Below are positions 7,092 through 14,660 of a stretch of DNA of 58,377 nt, piece by piece. The notes under the pieces were generated by a model. That model had not been told where the DNA came from, did no database searches, and worked only from the letters and a program-made list of their open reading frames with translations. Made by a program: the position numbers and the translations under genes. Each line of letters begins with the position of its first letter. Positions within the stretch are counted from its first letter, which is position 1. The DNA is taken from positions 1 through 58,377 of the IMG/VR virus record IMGVR_UViG_3300022723_000109; one strand, written 5' to 3'. The stretch is from a virus.

Positions 7092-7206
7092 GCGCGGGCC
7101 TGCCGACCTGGCAGGTTCGCGGCCCGAGCTCTCCACACGCGGCGCGCGGCCGTGGAGAACGTGGGGATCGAGGGAACCTCCAGACGGGGCCGACCGAGGG
7201 CCGACG

Positions 7207-7220
7207 TGTAGGGTAGACTC
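7207..7220 (+). promoter_or_regulatory. Promoter-like box TGTAGGGTAGACTC
   Basis: It is identical over 14 bases to 17089-17102. The ATG of the first rightward gene lies 6 bases beyond it, so the message would be leaderless or nearly so. TAGGGT or TAGACT could serve as the -10 element. Confidence 0.5.
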
Positions 7221-7226
7221 CGGGAC

Positions 7227-7421
7227 ATGGACGCCAGGAACAAGGGCCGGAAGCGGCCCCCGAAGCACGGCTCGCAGGCCGAATACAAGCGCGGCTGCCG
7301 CTGCGCCGACTGCCGTGCCTGGAAGGCGGAGGACGTGGCCCGATACCGGGCGCGCTGCGCCGAGCGCGAGGGCAAGGAGCCCCGCGACGTCCAGGGGTCG
7401 AAGCACGCGATGGCCGGTTGA
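7227..7421 (+). CDS. Small cysteine-rich phage protein
   Basis: A 64-residue basic protein with HGSQAEYKRGCRCADCRAWK, the GCRCxxC signature of small, widespread phage proteins thought to bind zinc. It is the first rightward gene after the control region. The ATG follows the promoter-like box by only 6 bases and no Shine-Dalgarno is visible, in line with leaderless translation. Confidence 0.6.
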   Translation: MDARNKGRKRPPKHGSQAEYKRGCRCADCRAWKAEDVARYRARCAEREGKEPRDVQGSKHAMAG

Positions 7422-7661
7422 CGGCGGAGGGTTTCGGGATGACGAAGATGCGCGAGCTCCAGGAGCGCGCGCGCCGGCGAGCGGAGAAGCTCTGGCCACG
7501 AGTTCCACGAGTGGCACGAGCACAAGCTCCGGCGCCAGCCGCGGCGACTAGCGGAGACGGCGTGCGTGCGCTGCCGCGCCGACCTCTTCGTCGACACGCG
7601 CCCCGGGCCCGGCTCTCTTCCGATGGCCGGCTCCGCTCTCCGACAACGCTGCGAACGCTAG
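7418..7661 (+). pseudogene. Small zinc-site protein split by a frameshift
   Basis: The frame starts at TTG 7418 or ATG 7440 with MTKMRELQERARRRAEKLW. It then turns to low-complexity sequence. From about 7497 another frame continues naturally as HEFHEWHEHKLRR, ETACVRCRADLF and a TAG at 7659-7661, just before the next gene's Shine-Dalgarno. Removing one C at TGGCCACG (7494-7500) joins the halves into one protein of about 80 residues. A sequencing error or a recent mutation is more likely than programmed shifting. Confidence 0.45.
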
Positions 7662-7671
7662 GAGGTACCTC

Positions 7672-7929
7672 GTGCAGCTCGCACTCGACACTCTCATCCT
7701 CGTCGCCCTGATCTTCATCTCCTCGGTCGGGCTCGCGATCTTCGGAACGCTCCGCCTGCTCAAGCAGAAGCTCGACCAGGTCATCGACCCGCTCATCGAA
7801 GCGCGCAAGGCTCGAGCCTCCGAGCTCGCGGCCGCGCTGAAGAAGACCGGCGCTCAGCTTCACGATCTCGCGCGACGTGCACGAGAGGAGCAGGAGCGCA
7901 AGAACCGCGAAGACGCTCGGAGGAACTGA
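7672..7929 (+). CDS. Small membrane protein
   Basis: An 85-residue protein from GTG, with AGGAGG 9 bases upstream. Residues 3-29 are a hydrophobic membrane helix (LDTLILVALIFISSVGLAIF) and the rest is a charged coiled coil. The N-in or N-out topology is unclear. Together with the next gene it may form a small membrane complex. Function unknown. Confidence 0.65.
   Translation: MQLALDTLILVALIFISSVGLAIFGTLRLLKQKLDQVIDPLIEARKARASELAAALKKTGAQLHDLARRAREEQERKNREDARRN
7809..7818. repeat. GGCTCGAGCC palindrome 3
   Basis: Exact copy in a small membrane-protein gene, Ala-Arg-Ala frame. Confidence 0.9.
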
Positions 7930-8249
7930 TGCGCTCGCTCGCCACACTCTGCACCCTCGCCCTTCTCACCTTCGTCGCGTGGATCGTCGGCGTCTCGCTC
8001 GGGGTGCTCCACGACGACACGGCGTCGCGCATCGCGCGAGCGCTACTCTTCCCGCTCGACGATCCGATCAACGACTCGCCGCAGAACCGCGACGCGATCC
8101 TTGCCACGGCCGGCGCGTGCTGGGGGATCCTCGTCGTCGCGACCCTGGTCGGCGCGGTCGGCTGCGCGAAGCTCTGGCTCGCCGCACGCGACCGCCAGGT
8201 CAACGACGGGAGCGAGACGATCCCCGGCCTGCACGGGTGGAAGCGGTGA
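7929..8249 (+). CDS. Small membrane protein, two helices
   Basis: A 106-residue protein starting in a TGATG overlap. Hydrophobic helices lie at about residues 5-27 (LCTLALLTFVAWIVGVSLGV) and 60-85 (AGACWGILVVATLVGAVGC), separated by an acidic loop. The first helix could be a signal anchor. No family recognised. Confidence 0.65.
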   Translation: MRSLATLCTLALLTFVAWIVGVSLGVLHDDTASRIARALLFPLDDPINDSPQNRDAILATAGACWGILVVATLVGAVGCAKLWLAARDRQVNDGSETIPGLHGWKR

Positions 8250-8581
8250 AGACCACGCGCCAGAAGATCGCCGAGGCGTCCGCCATCGGGCAGCGGATTC
8301 AAGATCGGCTGCAGGCCGTCGTCGACCCCGTCATCGACGCGATGGACGAGAACGCGCCCGACGACGAGAACGAGCCCCGCATGCTCGGCTTCCTGATCGG
8401 CGTGCGGTCCTGGATCGCGCACTTCGAGGCGATCGAGGACAGGGTTCTCACGATGGTCGGGAAGTCGATCCCGTCGCTCGACCGAGATCGGTACGAGCGC
8501 ATGCGGACCTTCATGGACGCAGCCGGCATCATGGTCCTCGAACACGTCGAGCGGCTCTACAACGACGCGGAGGGAACGTGA
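8246..8581 (+). CDS. Hypothetical protein
   Basis: A 111-residue protein from GTG (GTGA overlap). It begins MKTTRQKIAEASAIGQRIQD and is mostly helical, with a central acidic MDENAPDDENEP. It is coupled at both ends. No motif recognised. Confidence 0.6.
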   Translation: MKTTRQKIAEASAIGQRIQDRLQAVVDPVIDAMDENAPDDENEPRMLGFLIGVRSWIAHFEAIEDRVLTMVGKSIPSLDRDRYERMRTFMDAAGIMVLEHVERLYNDAEGT

Positions 8582-8835
8582 AGCTCAACGACGGCCTCTT
8601 CAGGAAGCAGGTCGGCGAGCGCCAGGTCGACGCGCGCGCCGAGCACCGGATCGCGAGCGGCTTCGACAAGATCTTCGGCTCTCGGCGCAACGGCGATGGG
8701 TGCTACGCCTGGCACGTCGCGCTCTGGCTCTGCGGGTACCGGCAGTCGCGACCGTCCCGGACGATTCACAGCGGGGTCCGGGACCGGGCTCGAGCCGAGG
8801 CTATCGAGCGCCAGGTGCGCGAGCTCGCAGGATAG
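8578..8835 (+). CDS. Small hypothetical protein
   Basis: An 85-residue basic protein from GTG (GTGA overlap). It begins MKLNDGLFRKQVGERQVDAR and includes GCYAWHVALWLCGYR and an Arg-rich C-terminus, where a GGCTCGAGCC palindrome is read as Arg-Ala-Arg-Ala. Possibly nucleic-acid binding. No family recognised. Confidence 0.55.
   Translation: MKLNDGLFRKQVGERQVDARAEHRIASGFDKIFGSRRNGDGCYAWHVALWLCGYRQSRPSRTIHSGVRDRARAEAIERQVRELAG
8787..8796. repeat. GGCTCGAGCC palindrome 4
   Basis: Exact copy near the 3' end of a small gene before the nuclease operon. Confidence 0.9.
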
Positions 8836-8839
8836 ACTC
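8831..8839 (+). promoter_or_regulatory. Promoter-like box GATAGACTC
   Basis: It shares TAGACTC with the boxes at 7207 and 17089 and lies 5 bases before an ATG without a Shine-Dalgarno. It is probably an internal promoter giving a nearly leaderless message for the nuclease operon. Confidence 0.4.
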
Positions 8840-8844
8840 GCCGG

Positions 8845-9039
8845 ATGACGAGCAACGACGAAACCCCCGACGTCGCGGAGATGCGGACGAAGGTGAACCT
8901 CTGGCTCACGACGCTCGACGGCAAGCCGATGTTCGAGGACGACCCGCAGCTTCGGGAGAAGATCCTCGACGCGCTCTTCCGATGCTCCGACGACAAGATC
9001 AGACGGATCTATCTGAAGATCCCGGAGGGCGAACGGTGA
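8845..9039 (+). CDS. Small hypothetical protein upstream of nuclease
   Basis: A 64-residue acidic protein starting MTSNDETPDVAEMRTKV, helical throughout. Its stop overlaps the GTG of the PD-(D/E)XK nuclease, so the two are translationally coupled and perhaps work together. No family recognised. Confidence 0.55.
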   Translation: MTSNDETPDVAEMRTKVNLWLTTLDGKPMFEDDPQLREKILDALFRCSDDKIRRIYLKIPEGER

Positions 9040-9836
9040 CGCTGGAGATCCATCAATCGACGATGTCCCTGATGTCGAAGTGCCCGCAGGCCGTCGAGCA
9101 CTACCTCAACGGGCTCAAGCGTCCGCCGCTCGTGGTGCTGCTCATGGGAACCGTCACGCACCGCGTCGGCGAAGCGAACCTCGGGCACAAGATGGAGCAC
9201 GGCGAGCTCCTCGGCGACGCGGACGTCATGGACCTCGCGGCGTCGATCTTCCGCGACGAGTGGGACGGCGGCGAGCCGCTGCTCACGGAAGAGGAGCGCC
9301 AGCTCGGGAAGTCGCGCGTCAAGGGCGCGACGAAGGACGCATGCGTCAACCTCGGGCTCATGCACTCGAAGCGCATCGCCCCGTCGATCGAGCCCGTCGC
9401 TCTTGAGCGCGCGATGACGCTCCTCGTCGACGGTGAACGATACCGCCTGGTCGGGACGCTCGACGTCGAAGAGGAAGACCGGATCCGCGACCTGAAGACC
9501 TCCGTCTCGCGCATGACGATCGACGACGCACGCGACTCGGTGCAGCTCGATATGTACGCCTTCATGCTGGAGCGGCTCACCGGCAAGCGCGTCTCGCGGG
9601 TCTGCCTCGACGTCCTGCAGAAGGCCGTCATCCCCAAGCCGTACACCCTGGACGTCGCCGCGCCGTCCGACTTCGAGCCGCTGCTCATGCGGATCGAGCG
9701 GACCGCAAAGGTGATCGAGTCCGGGGCCTTCATGCCCGTCGACCCGAGCGGCCCCTCCGGGTGGATCTGCTCGGAGCGGTTCTGCGGGTACTTCGACGAC
9801 TGCGTCTTCGGCCGGCGACGGCGGAAGGCGCTATGA
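9036..9836 (+). CDS. PD-(D/E)XK exonuclease, Cas4/RecB-like, with likely Fe-S cluster
   Basis: The 266-residue protein has the RecB-family order: H42 in TVTHRVGE, D143 in GTLDV, D152-L-K154 in IRDLKT, and Q170..Y174 in QLDMYAF. C16 near the N-terminus and C245, C250 and C256 near the C-terminus fit the four-cysteine iron-sulfur cluster of Cas4 and AddB. It probably resects double-stranded DNA ends to give single strands for annealing. The next gene is the likely annealing partner, an exonuclease/annealase pairing common in phages. Confidence 0.8.
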   Translation: MTLEIHQSTMSLMSKCPQAVEHYLNGLKRPPLVVLLMGTVTHRVGEANLGHKMEHGELLGDADVMDLAASIFRDEWDGGEPLLTEEERQLGKSRVKGATKDACVNLGLMHSKRIAPSIEPVALERAMTLLVDGERYRLVGTLDVEEEDRIRDLKTSVSRMTIDDARDSVQLDMYAFMLERLTGKRVSRVCLDVLQKAVIPKPYTLDVAAPSDFEPLLMRIERTAKVIESGAFMPVDPSGPSGWICSERFCGYFDDCVFGRRRRKAL

Positions 9837-9875
9837 TCGTCGGCTCGTTTTCACCACTCCCAGGAGAAGCACGAC

Positions 9876-11363
9876 ATGGAAGTCCTTCCGAAAGAGGGCG
9901 GAGCCCTCGCAGAGACCGGTCGCAACGTGACCGGAGACGCCGGCGCGATCGCCGAGCAAGGCGCGCAGCACACGTCGGCCCTCGCGGCTGAGCGCTACCG
10001 AATCGAGGGCATGATCATCGCGGCCGAGCGGAGGCCGCGTGACGAAGAGCGCGCGCGCGACCGCGTGCTCAAGAGCTGCAAGCGCCCGAGGTTCGCCGAG
10101 GGCGCGACGTACGAGTTCCCGCGCGGCGGCTCCGTCGTGACCGGGCCTTCGGTGAACCTCGCCCGCGAGATGGCGCGCGCGTGGGGAAACATCATGACCG
10201 GGTACCGGATCGTCGACATGGACGACGTCTGGATCACGATCGAGGGGTTCGCGTACGACGTCGAGACGAACACCGTGCTCGCCGAGCAATCCCGCTTCAA
10301 GCGCATGGTGCAGCGGAAGCCGAAGGACGCGCGCGGCCGCACGATCAAGGGCGCGCCGGCGACGTGGGTCCGCATCGACGACGAGCGCGACCTCATGGAG
10401 CTCGTCGGCCGCAACGCGGCGAAGCGGCAACGGAACTGCATCTTGAACCTCATGCCCTTCGACATCCGCGAAGAGGCGTTGGAGATCTGCTACAACACCG
10501 CGCTCCAGCTCGCCGACCGCGAGCTCAAGGGCAAGAAGATCGAGGAAGTGATCGAGGATCTCCTCGAAGCGTTCGAGCACTACGGCGTCGAGCGCGACGC
10601 GATCGAGGCGTTCCTGAAGCGCCCGATGGAGGAGATGACCGACGGCGACCTCGTGAAGCTGCGCGGCGTCTACCGCTCGATCAAGGCGGGCGAGGGGAAG
10701 GTCGACGAGTTCTTCGACGTGAAGCCCGCCGAGCCGGCGAAGGCGGGAGTCCGGCCGGAGCAGGTCCATCCCGAAGGCGGCTCGAGCCCGGCCGACGCGA
10801 AGAAGGAAGACGCCGCCGGCGCCCCCGAGGCGGACGGCAAGGACGACGCGCGCAGGATGCCGACGTCGCGCCAGCTCACGAAGCTCCGGAAGGTCGTGCG
10901 CGAGCACGGCACGAAGGAGGCGTTCATCGACTGGCTCGCGGCCGAGTTCGAGATCGAGGTCGACGACGGCACGCTCAACTCCGCATGCGAGGCGATCAAG
11001 GGCAAGCTCGGCGAGGACGACGTCGAGGTCATGATCGCCCGGATCGAGCAGGGCGGCGAGCTGAAGCAGGAAGAGGACGCCGGCGGCGAGGACGAGGTCC
11101 CTACGAGTGGGGGCTCTGCCGAGGAGTCCCCTGCCTCGTCGACGCCCGAACGCACGAGATCCTCCAGCTCTGACGGACCGACCGACGAGCAGATCCGGCG
11201 CATCGTGCAGATGCTCGACGCGCACGAGGTCAAGCGGAAGGATCTCGACGAGCTGCTCGCGAAGCTCTTCCAGGTCGAGAACGAGCGCGAGCTCACCGTC
11301 GAACGGGCGGCCGAGCTGATCACCGGCATCGAGTCCGGCGATATCTGGAGCGCCCTCGACTGA
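9876..11363 (+). CDS. Conserved phage protein, possible recombination partner of the nuclease
   Basis: The 495-residue protein has an N-terminal half (AAERYRIEGMIIAAERRPRD, SVVTGPSVNLAREMARAWGN, later RQRNCILNLMP). I recognise this half as a widespread phage family encoded beside Cas4-like nucleases. Context suggests a RecT-like single-strand annealing role, but homology to RecT is not shown. The C-terminal half holds two related roughly 35-residue helical segments (PTSRQLTKLRKVVREHG and PTDEQIRRIVQMLDAHEV), joined by an acidic low-complexity linker. The start has a good GGAGAAG. Confidence 0.65.
   Translation: MEVLPKEGGALAETGRNVTGDAGAIAEQGAQHTSALAAERYRIEGMIIAAERRPRDEERARDRVLKSCKRPRFAEGATYEFPRGGSVVTGPSVNLAREMARAWGNIMTGYRIVDMDDVWITIEGFAYDVETNTVLAEQSRFKRMVQRKPKDARGRTIKGAPATWVRIDDERDLMELVGRNAAKRQRNCILNLMPFDIREEALEICYNTALQLADRELKGKKIEEVIEDLLEAFEHYGVERDAIEAFLKRPMEEMTDGDLVKLRGVYRSIKAGEGKVDEFFDVKPAEPAKAGVRPEQVHPEGGSSPADAKKEDAAGAPEADGKDDARRMPTSRQLTKLRKVVREHGTKEAFIDWLAAEFEIEVDDGTLNSACEAIKGKLGEDDVEVMIARIEQGGELKQEEDAGGEDEVPTSGGSAEESPASSTPERTRSSSSDGPTDEQIRRIVQMLDAHEVKRKDLDELLAKLFQVENERELTVERAAELITGIESGDIWSALD
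10779..10788. repeat. GGCTCGAGCC palindrome 5
   Basis: Exact copy in the linker of the candidate recombination protein, Gly-Ser-Ser-Pro frame. Confidence 0.9.
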
Positions 11364-11695
11364 TGCCGGGCGGCAAGCCCCCGCGCCGCGGCGACTCGCT
11401 CGGGCTCGATGCCTGGCAGGTCGCCGCGGCCTCCACTTCCGGCCAACCCGACGAGCTCGACGAAGTGCACTTCAAGCTCCGGCTCCCGGGTCTGGCGGAG
11501 CCGTTGATCATGCGCTTCCGGAGCGCGTCGGCAGTCGATCGCCTCGTCCTTGCTCTGGACAATCACCGGCGCATCGTGTTCCCCGACGACGACATCATGC
11601 TCCTCACGCGCTGCAGTAGATGCGGAGCGCTGGAGGACGTTCGCGGCGACGAGCCGTGCAAGGTCTGCCAGCACCGCGCGACGAGGCACACGTGA
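11363..11695 (+). CDS. Hypothetical protein with C-terminal zinc ribbon
   Basis: A 110-residue protein starting in a TGATG overlap with the preceding gene. A beta-rich centre (VHFKLRLPGLAEPLIMRF) is followed by CSRCGALEDVRGDEPCKVCQ, a compact zinc ribbon. No specific family. It is coupled to the next gene by GTGA. Confidence 0.6.
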   Translation: MPGGKPPRRGDSLGLDAWQVAAASTSGQPDELDEVHFKLRLPGLAEPLIMRFRSASAVDRLVLALDNHRRIVFPDDDIMLLTRCSRCGALEDVRGDEPCKVCQHRATRHT

Positions 11696-11895
11696 CGATC
11701 TACGGCGTGAAGCTCTACGCCTGCGAGGTCGACGGCTGCGAGTGGGTCGGCCCCGAGTCGGAGATGCTCAGCGACTACGTCCCGGGCGGAGAGCACGGGG
11801 ACGAGTCCTGGTCGAGCCATATCTGCCCCGCGTGCGGGGCGTGGCAGATCGACCTCGACGAGTACGAGCTCGTCGACAACGGGGCGGACGGTTGA
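11692..11895 (+). CDS. Small zinc-binding protein
   Basis: A 67-residue protein from GTG. It begins MTIYGVKLYACEVDGCEWVG and has a later CPACG pair, forming a likely C2-C2 zinc site with an acidic surface. It sits between recombination genes. Role unknown. Confidence 0.55.
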   Translation: MTIYGVKLYACEVDGCEWVGPESEMLSDYVPGGEHGDESWSSHICPACGAWQIDLDEYELVDNGADG

Positions 11896-12221
11896 AGAGC
11901 CGGCACGCCGCGAAGGTCGACGCGAATCAGCCCGCGCTCATCCGCGCCGCCGAGCGGTACGCGCGCGAGCTCGGGGCGGAGATCTCGATCGAGAGCCTCG
12001 CGTCATGCGGCGATGACGTGCCCGATCTCCTCATCGGGTACCGCGGCCGGAACCTGCTCGTCGAGGTCAAGAACCCCGCCGCCGGCGCCTCGCGGCGCGC
12101 CCTCCGCCCCGGGCAACGGCGCTGGCATCGAGCGTGGAAGGGGCAGGTCGCCAAGGTGGAAACCGATTCCGAGCTGCTCGCCCTGCTTCGGGAGGTAGAC
12201 CGATCCGAGCTCGGCGGGTAG
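11892..12221 (+). CDS. VRR-NUC family nuclease
   Basis: A 109-residue protein from TTG (TTGA overlap). It contains DVPDLLIGYRGRNLLVEVKN, the D..E-V-K core of the VRR-NUC/PD-(D/E)XK fold, and LRPGQRRWHRAWKG, matching the family's conserved LtpaQ-x-x-w segment. Stand-alone phage VRR-NUC proteins cut Holliday junctions or flaps. It is in operon with the Cas4-like nuclease and lies in the same genome as a RuvA-like protein. Confidence 0.8.
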   Translation: MKSRHAAKVDANQPALIRAAERYARELGAEISIESLASCGDDVPDLLIGYRGRNLLVEVKNPAAGASRRALRPGQRRWHRAWKGQVAKVETDSELLALLREVDRSELGG

Positions 12222-12270
12222 CCTGGTCGGTCCCCTACTCCCCGAAGGCCCTCACGTCCAGGAGAAGCAC

Positions 12271-12513
12271 GTGCAGGACGAGAACACGATCGCGCTCGAC
12301 AAGCGCGGAGGTCGGCTCACGATCGCCGGCCAGCTCACGCAGGTCCAGGTCGGGCAAGAGGCCCGGCAGATCCAGACGGCGGCGTTGTACGACCTGCTCT
12401 GCCGCTCGGGCTTCGAGCCCGACTCGAACGGCGGCGTCGTGCTGATCGGCTACTGCGTCGTCATGCTCATCGGCGTCGCGTGCGGCCTCGGCCTCGGCGC
12501 GTGGCTCTTCTGA
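12271..12513 (+). CDS. Small membrane protein
   Basis: An 80-residue protein from GTG with AGGAGAAG upstream. The N-terminal 50 residues are soluble and a C-terminal hydrophobic helix (VVLIGYCVVMLIGVACGLGL) suggests a tail anchor. It ends in a TGATG overlap. No family recognised. Confidence 0.6.
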   Translation: MQDENTIALDKRGGRLTIAGQLTQVQVGQEARQIQTAALYDLLCRSGFEPDSNGGVVLIGYCVVMLIGVACGLGLGAWLF

Positions 12514-12806
12514 TGCCGGAGAAGCTCACCCCCTGCGGCGGCTGCCAGTTCGGCGCGTCGCCCGACTACTGCATCGACTCGCCCGAGCTCTCGCCGTACC
12601 GTCGCGAGGGCATGCGCAACGGCGACGAGCTCCGCTGCCACCGCGACCCGACGCAGCTCTGCAAGGGCTTCGCGCGAGAGCGCCGGAATCACCCGGGCCT
12701 CAAGAGCTACTTCTACCGCCAGAGCGAGGCCCTCGTTCGCCACGGCTGGACGCCCGAAGAGGTCGCACGTGACCGCGCCGGCGAGTCGGAAGAGGCTGCG
12801 TCGTGA
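12513..12806 (+). CDS. Cysteine-rich hypothetical protein
   Basis: A 97-residue protein starting MPEKLTPCGGCQFGASPDYC, with further cysteines in CHRDPTQLCKGF. This layout resembles small phage proteins with a four-cysteine metal site. The C-terminus is helical and charged. Its 3' end overlaps the beginning of the next frame. Confidence 0.6.
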   Translation: MPEKLTPCGGCQFGASPDYCIDSPELSPYRREGMRNGDELRCHRDPTQLCKGFARERRNHPGLKSYFYRQSEALVRHGWTPEEVARDRAGESEEAAS

Positions 12807-13056
12807 CCTGGTCGCGGACGGCCCTCTCCGGATGGAGATCATGCCGCTCCTCTTCGGCCGTGCGCGGATCATCTACACCGACGGCCTCTCGGTCTTCGAC
12901 GGATGGTGATACGACACGCCCGAGCTCGCCGTGCGCGCGCTTGTCGAGTGGCTCGCGACCGACCGCGAGCACGAGCCCGAAGGTTGGATGCGCTGCGTCA
13001 ACGACGGCCGCCGCCGGCCAGGCGGTGACGCGAGCAAGGAGTACGTGAACCCGTGA
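12769..13056 (+). pseudogene. Hypothetical protein interrupted by an in-frame TGA
   Basis: From GTG 12769 (or ATG 12832) the frame reads MEIMPLLFGRARIIYTDG, LSVFDGW, then TGA at 12907-12909. It continues as YDTPELAVRALVEWLATDRE, ending GRRRPGGDASKEYVNP at 13056. There the TGA overlaps the next gene's GTG exactly as elsewhere in this operon. The reading frame is clearly coding on both sides. A TGG or TGC to TGA change, a sequencing error, readthrough or selenocysteine could explain it; no SECIS-like hairpin was looked for by computation. Confidence 0.6.
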
Positions 13057-13457
13057 TCTTCTTCCGGAAGCAACCCGAGCCCGAGGAGATGCGCACCGCT
13101 GAGGAGTTCCTCGCGGAGCAGGCCAAGCTCGCCGGCGTCGATTGGAGCGTCGAGCAATGCCGCGCCCTGATCGAGTCCTGCCGTCGCATGGCGGCGCTCG
13201 TGCAGGGTTCGGCGATGGCCTTCGCCGAGGCGGCCCTGCAGATCTCGCGAGCGATGCCCTCGTTCGAGGAGCTTGCCGAGACGCTCGACGAGCTCCGGCG
13301 CATCGGCGTCGACCTGCGGGACGACGACCAGGTCGTCCGGAGAAAGCGCCAGCGCGTCGCCGCGCTCGTGTCGCACGCGAAGATCAAGCAGTACGACGGC
13401 CGGCAGATCCACCGGCCCCGGGCTCGAGCCCGCTATACCCGCGCGAGGAAGCGATGA
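13053..13457 (+). CDS. Hypothetical helical protein
   Basis: A 134-residue protein from GTG. It begins MIFFRKQPEPEEMRTAEEF, is helical to about residue 110 and ends in an Arg-rich tail holding a GGCTCGAGCC palindrome (Arg-Ala-Arg-Ala frame). The next ATG overlaps its TGA. No family recognised. Confidence 0.6.
   Translation: MIFFRKQPEPEEMRTAEEFLAEQAKLAGVDWSVEQCRALIESCRRMAALVQGSAMAFAEAALQISRAMPSFEELAETLDELRRIGVDLRDDDQVVRRKRQRVAALVSHAKIKQYDGRQIHRPRARARYTRARKR
13421..13430. repeat. GGCTCGAGCC palindrome 6
   Basis: Exact copy at the 3' end of a gene, flanked by CCCG and CGCT. Confidence 0.9.
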
Positions 13458-13777
13458 AGATCAAGATCACCTTCGACCCGTCCCACACGACCGGCCATCT
13501 CCGCAACGTCTTCGACGACGACGTCGCGCGTACGCTCTGGCTCCTCTGGAAGCGAGGCCATCTCACGAACGACGACTTCTCGGAGGAGTGCGTCGTCGTG
13601 GCGGACCGGATCCGGGAGTCCAAGCCGGAGACCGCGGAGGAGCTCGCTCGGTGCTTCCCCACGCTGGACCCGCGCGGCAGCAACTTCACCGCCGGCGACG
13701 TCGAGAGGTTCACGGCGAAGTACCTCGGCTTCTTCACCGGGGACGACTCGGTCGAGTACGAGGTCGTCAGCTCGTGA
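13454..13777 (+). CDS. Hypothetical protein
   Basis: A 107-residue protein starting MKIKITFDPSHTTGHLRNVF. The beta strand followed by helices (ARTLWLLWKRGHLTNDDFSE) suggests a small globular fold. It is coupled by ATGA and GTGA overlaps. No family recognised. Confidence 0.6.
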   Translation: MKIKITFDPSHTTGHLRNVFDDDVARTLWLLWKRGHLTNDDFSEECVVVADRIRESKPETAEELARCFPTLDPRGSNFTAGDVERFTAKYLGFFTGDDSVEYEVVSS

Positions 13778-14007
13778 GCCCCGGGATCGAGGTCCCCAAA
13801 CTCGCCAGCGCGGCCGAGCTCGTGCTGATCAAGTGGCGCTGCTACGCGATCCTCGGCGCCCTCGGCCAGGGCCCGCGGGTCGATCAGCTCGTCGGCGAGA
13901 TCATGCTCGACTCGCAGCCGCCGAATCGGGAGAGTGTGCTCCGTCTCGCCGAGCGAACGGCTCGCGCGATGGGCAACGATCCACGAACGAAGAGACTCAG
14001 ACGATGA
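13774..14007 (+). CDS. Small helical hypothetical protein
   Basis: A 77-residue protein from GTG. It begins MSPGIEVPKLASAAELVLIK and is largely helical, with a basic C-terminus (DPRTKRLRR). It is coupled to both neighbours. No family recognised. Confidence 0.55.
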   Translation: MSPGIEVPKLASAAELVLIKWRCYAILGALGQGPRVDQLVGEIMLDSQPPNRESVLRLAERTARAMGNDPRTKRLRR

Positions 14008-14660
14008 ACGCTCAGATCAGCCGACTCAAGGCGCTCGACCCCCCGACCGACGAAGCCGTCGCCGCCAAGGTGACGGAAGTGCTCGCGGGGAGCGCGGCGC
14101 AGTACCGCCCGTTCCTTCAGACCCTCTCCGGGATGCTCCCGTTCGCGCACGCGAAGGAGTTCATGGGAAGCCTCGTCCCCGAGGGTACCGACTTCCGGAC
14201 CTGGACCCCGCCGCAGCGGACGTACGACTACCTGCTCCGCAAGATGCAGCGGTACCTCAAGAAGAAGCTCGTCCGCGCTGCGAACACGCGCAAGCCGCTC
14301 AGCGTGTCCGCGTGCGTCCAGCACTTCGCCGCCTGGTCGTGGCTCATCGGAGACGTCGACACGTCCTCGAAGCTGCTCGCCTGGCACGACGCCGCGCTCG
14401 ACTACTGCGGCAAGCCGATCGCGTACATGGTCGGCGACTTCCTCAACGAACTCGTCGAGGGCATGAAGCAGGAAGCGCTCGCGACGGTCAACCCCGAGGA
14501 CGAGGTCGCGCGCGCCAGGGTGAACGCCGACTTCGAGGCGCAGAAGATCGACGTCGCGTCGCTCGACGACGGCGAGTGGTACGAGACCTTCGAGAGCGAG
14601 TCCCCCGTCGACGCTCGCGAAGCCTTCGCCGCCTGGAAGCAGAAGGTTGGCATCGAGTGA
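14004..14660 (+). CDS. Hypothetical protein
   Basis: The 218-residue protein begins MNAQISRLKALDPPTDEAVA and contains QRTYDYLLRKMQRYLKKKLV and VQHFAAWSWLIGDVDTSSK. Most of it is predicted helical by eye. It is followed by the ASCH-like gene in a GTGA overlap. No known family recognised. Confidence 0.65.
   Translation: MNAQISRLKALDPPTDEAVAAKVTEVLAGSAAQYRPFLQTLSGMLPFAHAKEFMGSLVPEGTDFRTWTPPQRTYDYLLRKMQRYLKKKLVRAANTRKPLSVSACVQHFAAWSWLIGDVDTSSKLLAWHDAALDYCGKPIAYMVGDFLNELVEGMKQEALATVNPEDEVARARVNADFEAQKIDVASLDDGEWYETFESESPVDAREAFAAWKQKVGIE

Larger units (their letters stand above)
6458..7226. other. Divergent control region, candidate origin of replication
   Basis: This is the longest non-coding stretch (769 bases), lying between the leftward and rightward early blocks. 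It holds a TGTAGGGTAGA box at 6550, a hairpin at 6689-6705, a more AT-rich pyrimidine stretch around 6950-7020, four 11-bp iterons at 7048-7091, and a second promoter-like box at 7207. Open frames across it are Arg/Pro/Gly-rich and not protein-like. An origin or master operator is inferred from the layout. Confidence 0.5.

Noticed and set aside
7057-7551. Long plus- and minus-strand frames across the control region and first rightward genes
   Set aside because: They are Arg/Pro/Ala-rich, lack Shine-Dalgarno sites and conflict with better genes; typical antisense shadows in high-GC DNA.
12408-12420. GGGCTTCGAGCCC as another palindrome copy
   Set aside because: It has an extra base at the centre, so the symmetry differs; not counted.
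12803-13048. 81-codon frame from GTG 12803
   Set aside because: Ser/Thr/Arg-rich and not protein-like; the other frame, apart from one TGA, reads as a good protein and ends at the next gene's start.
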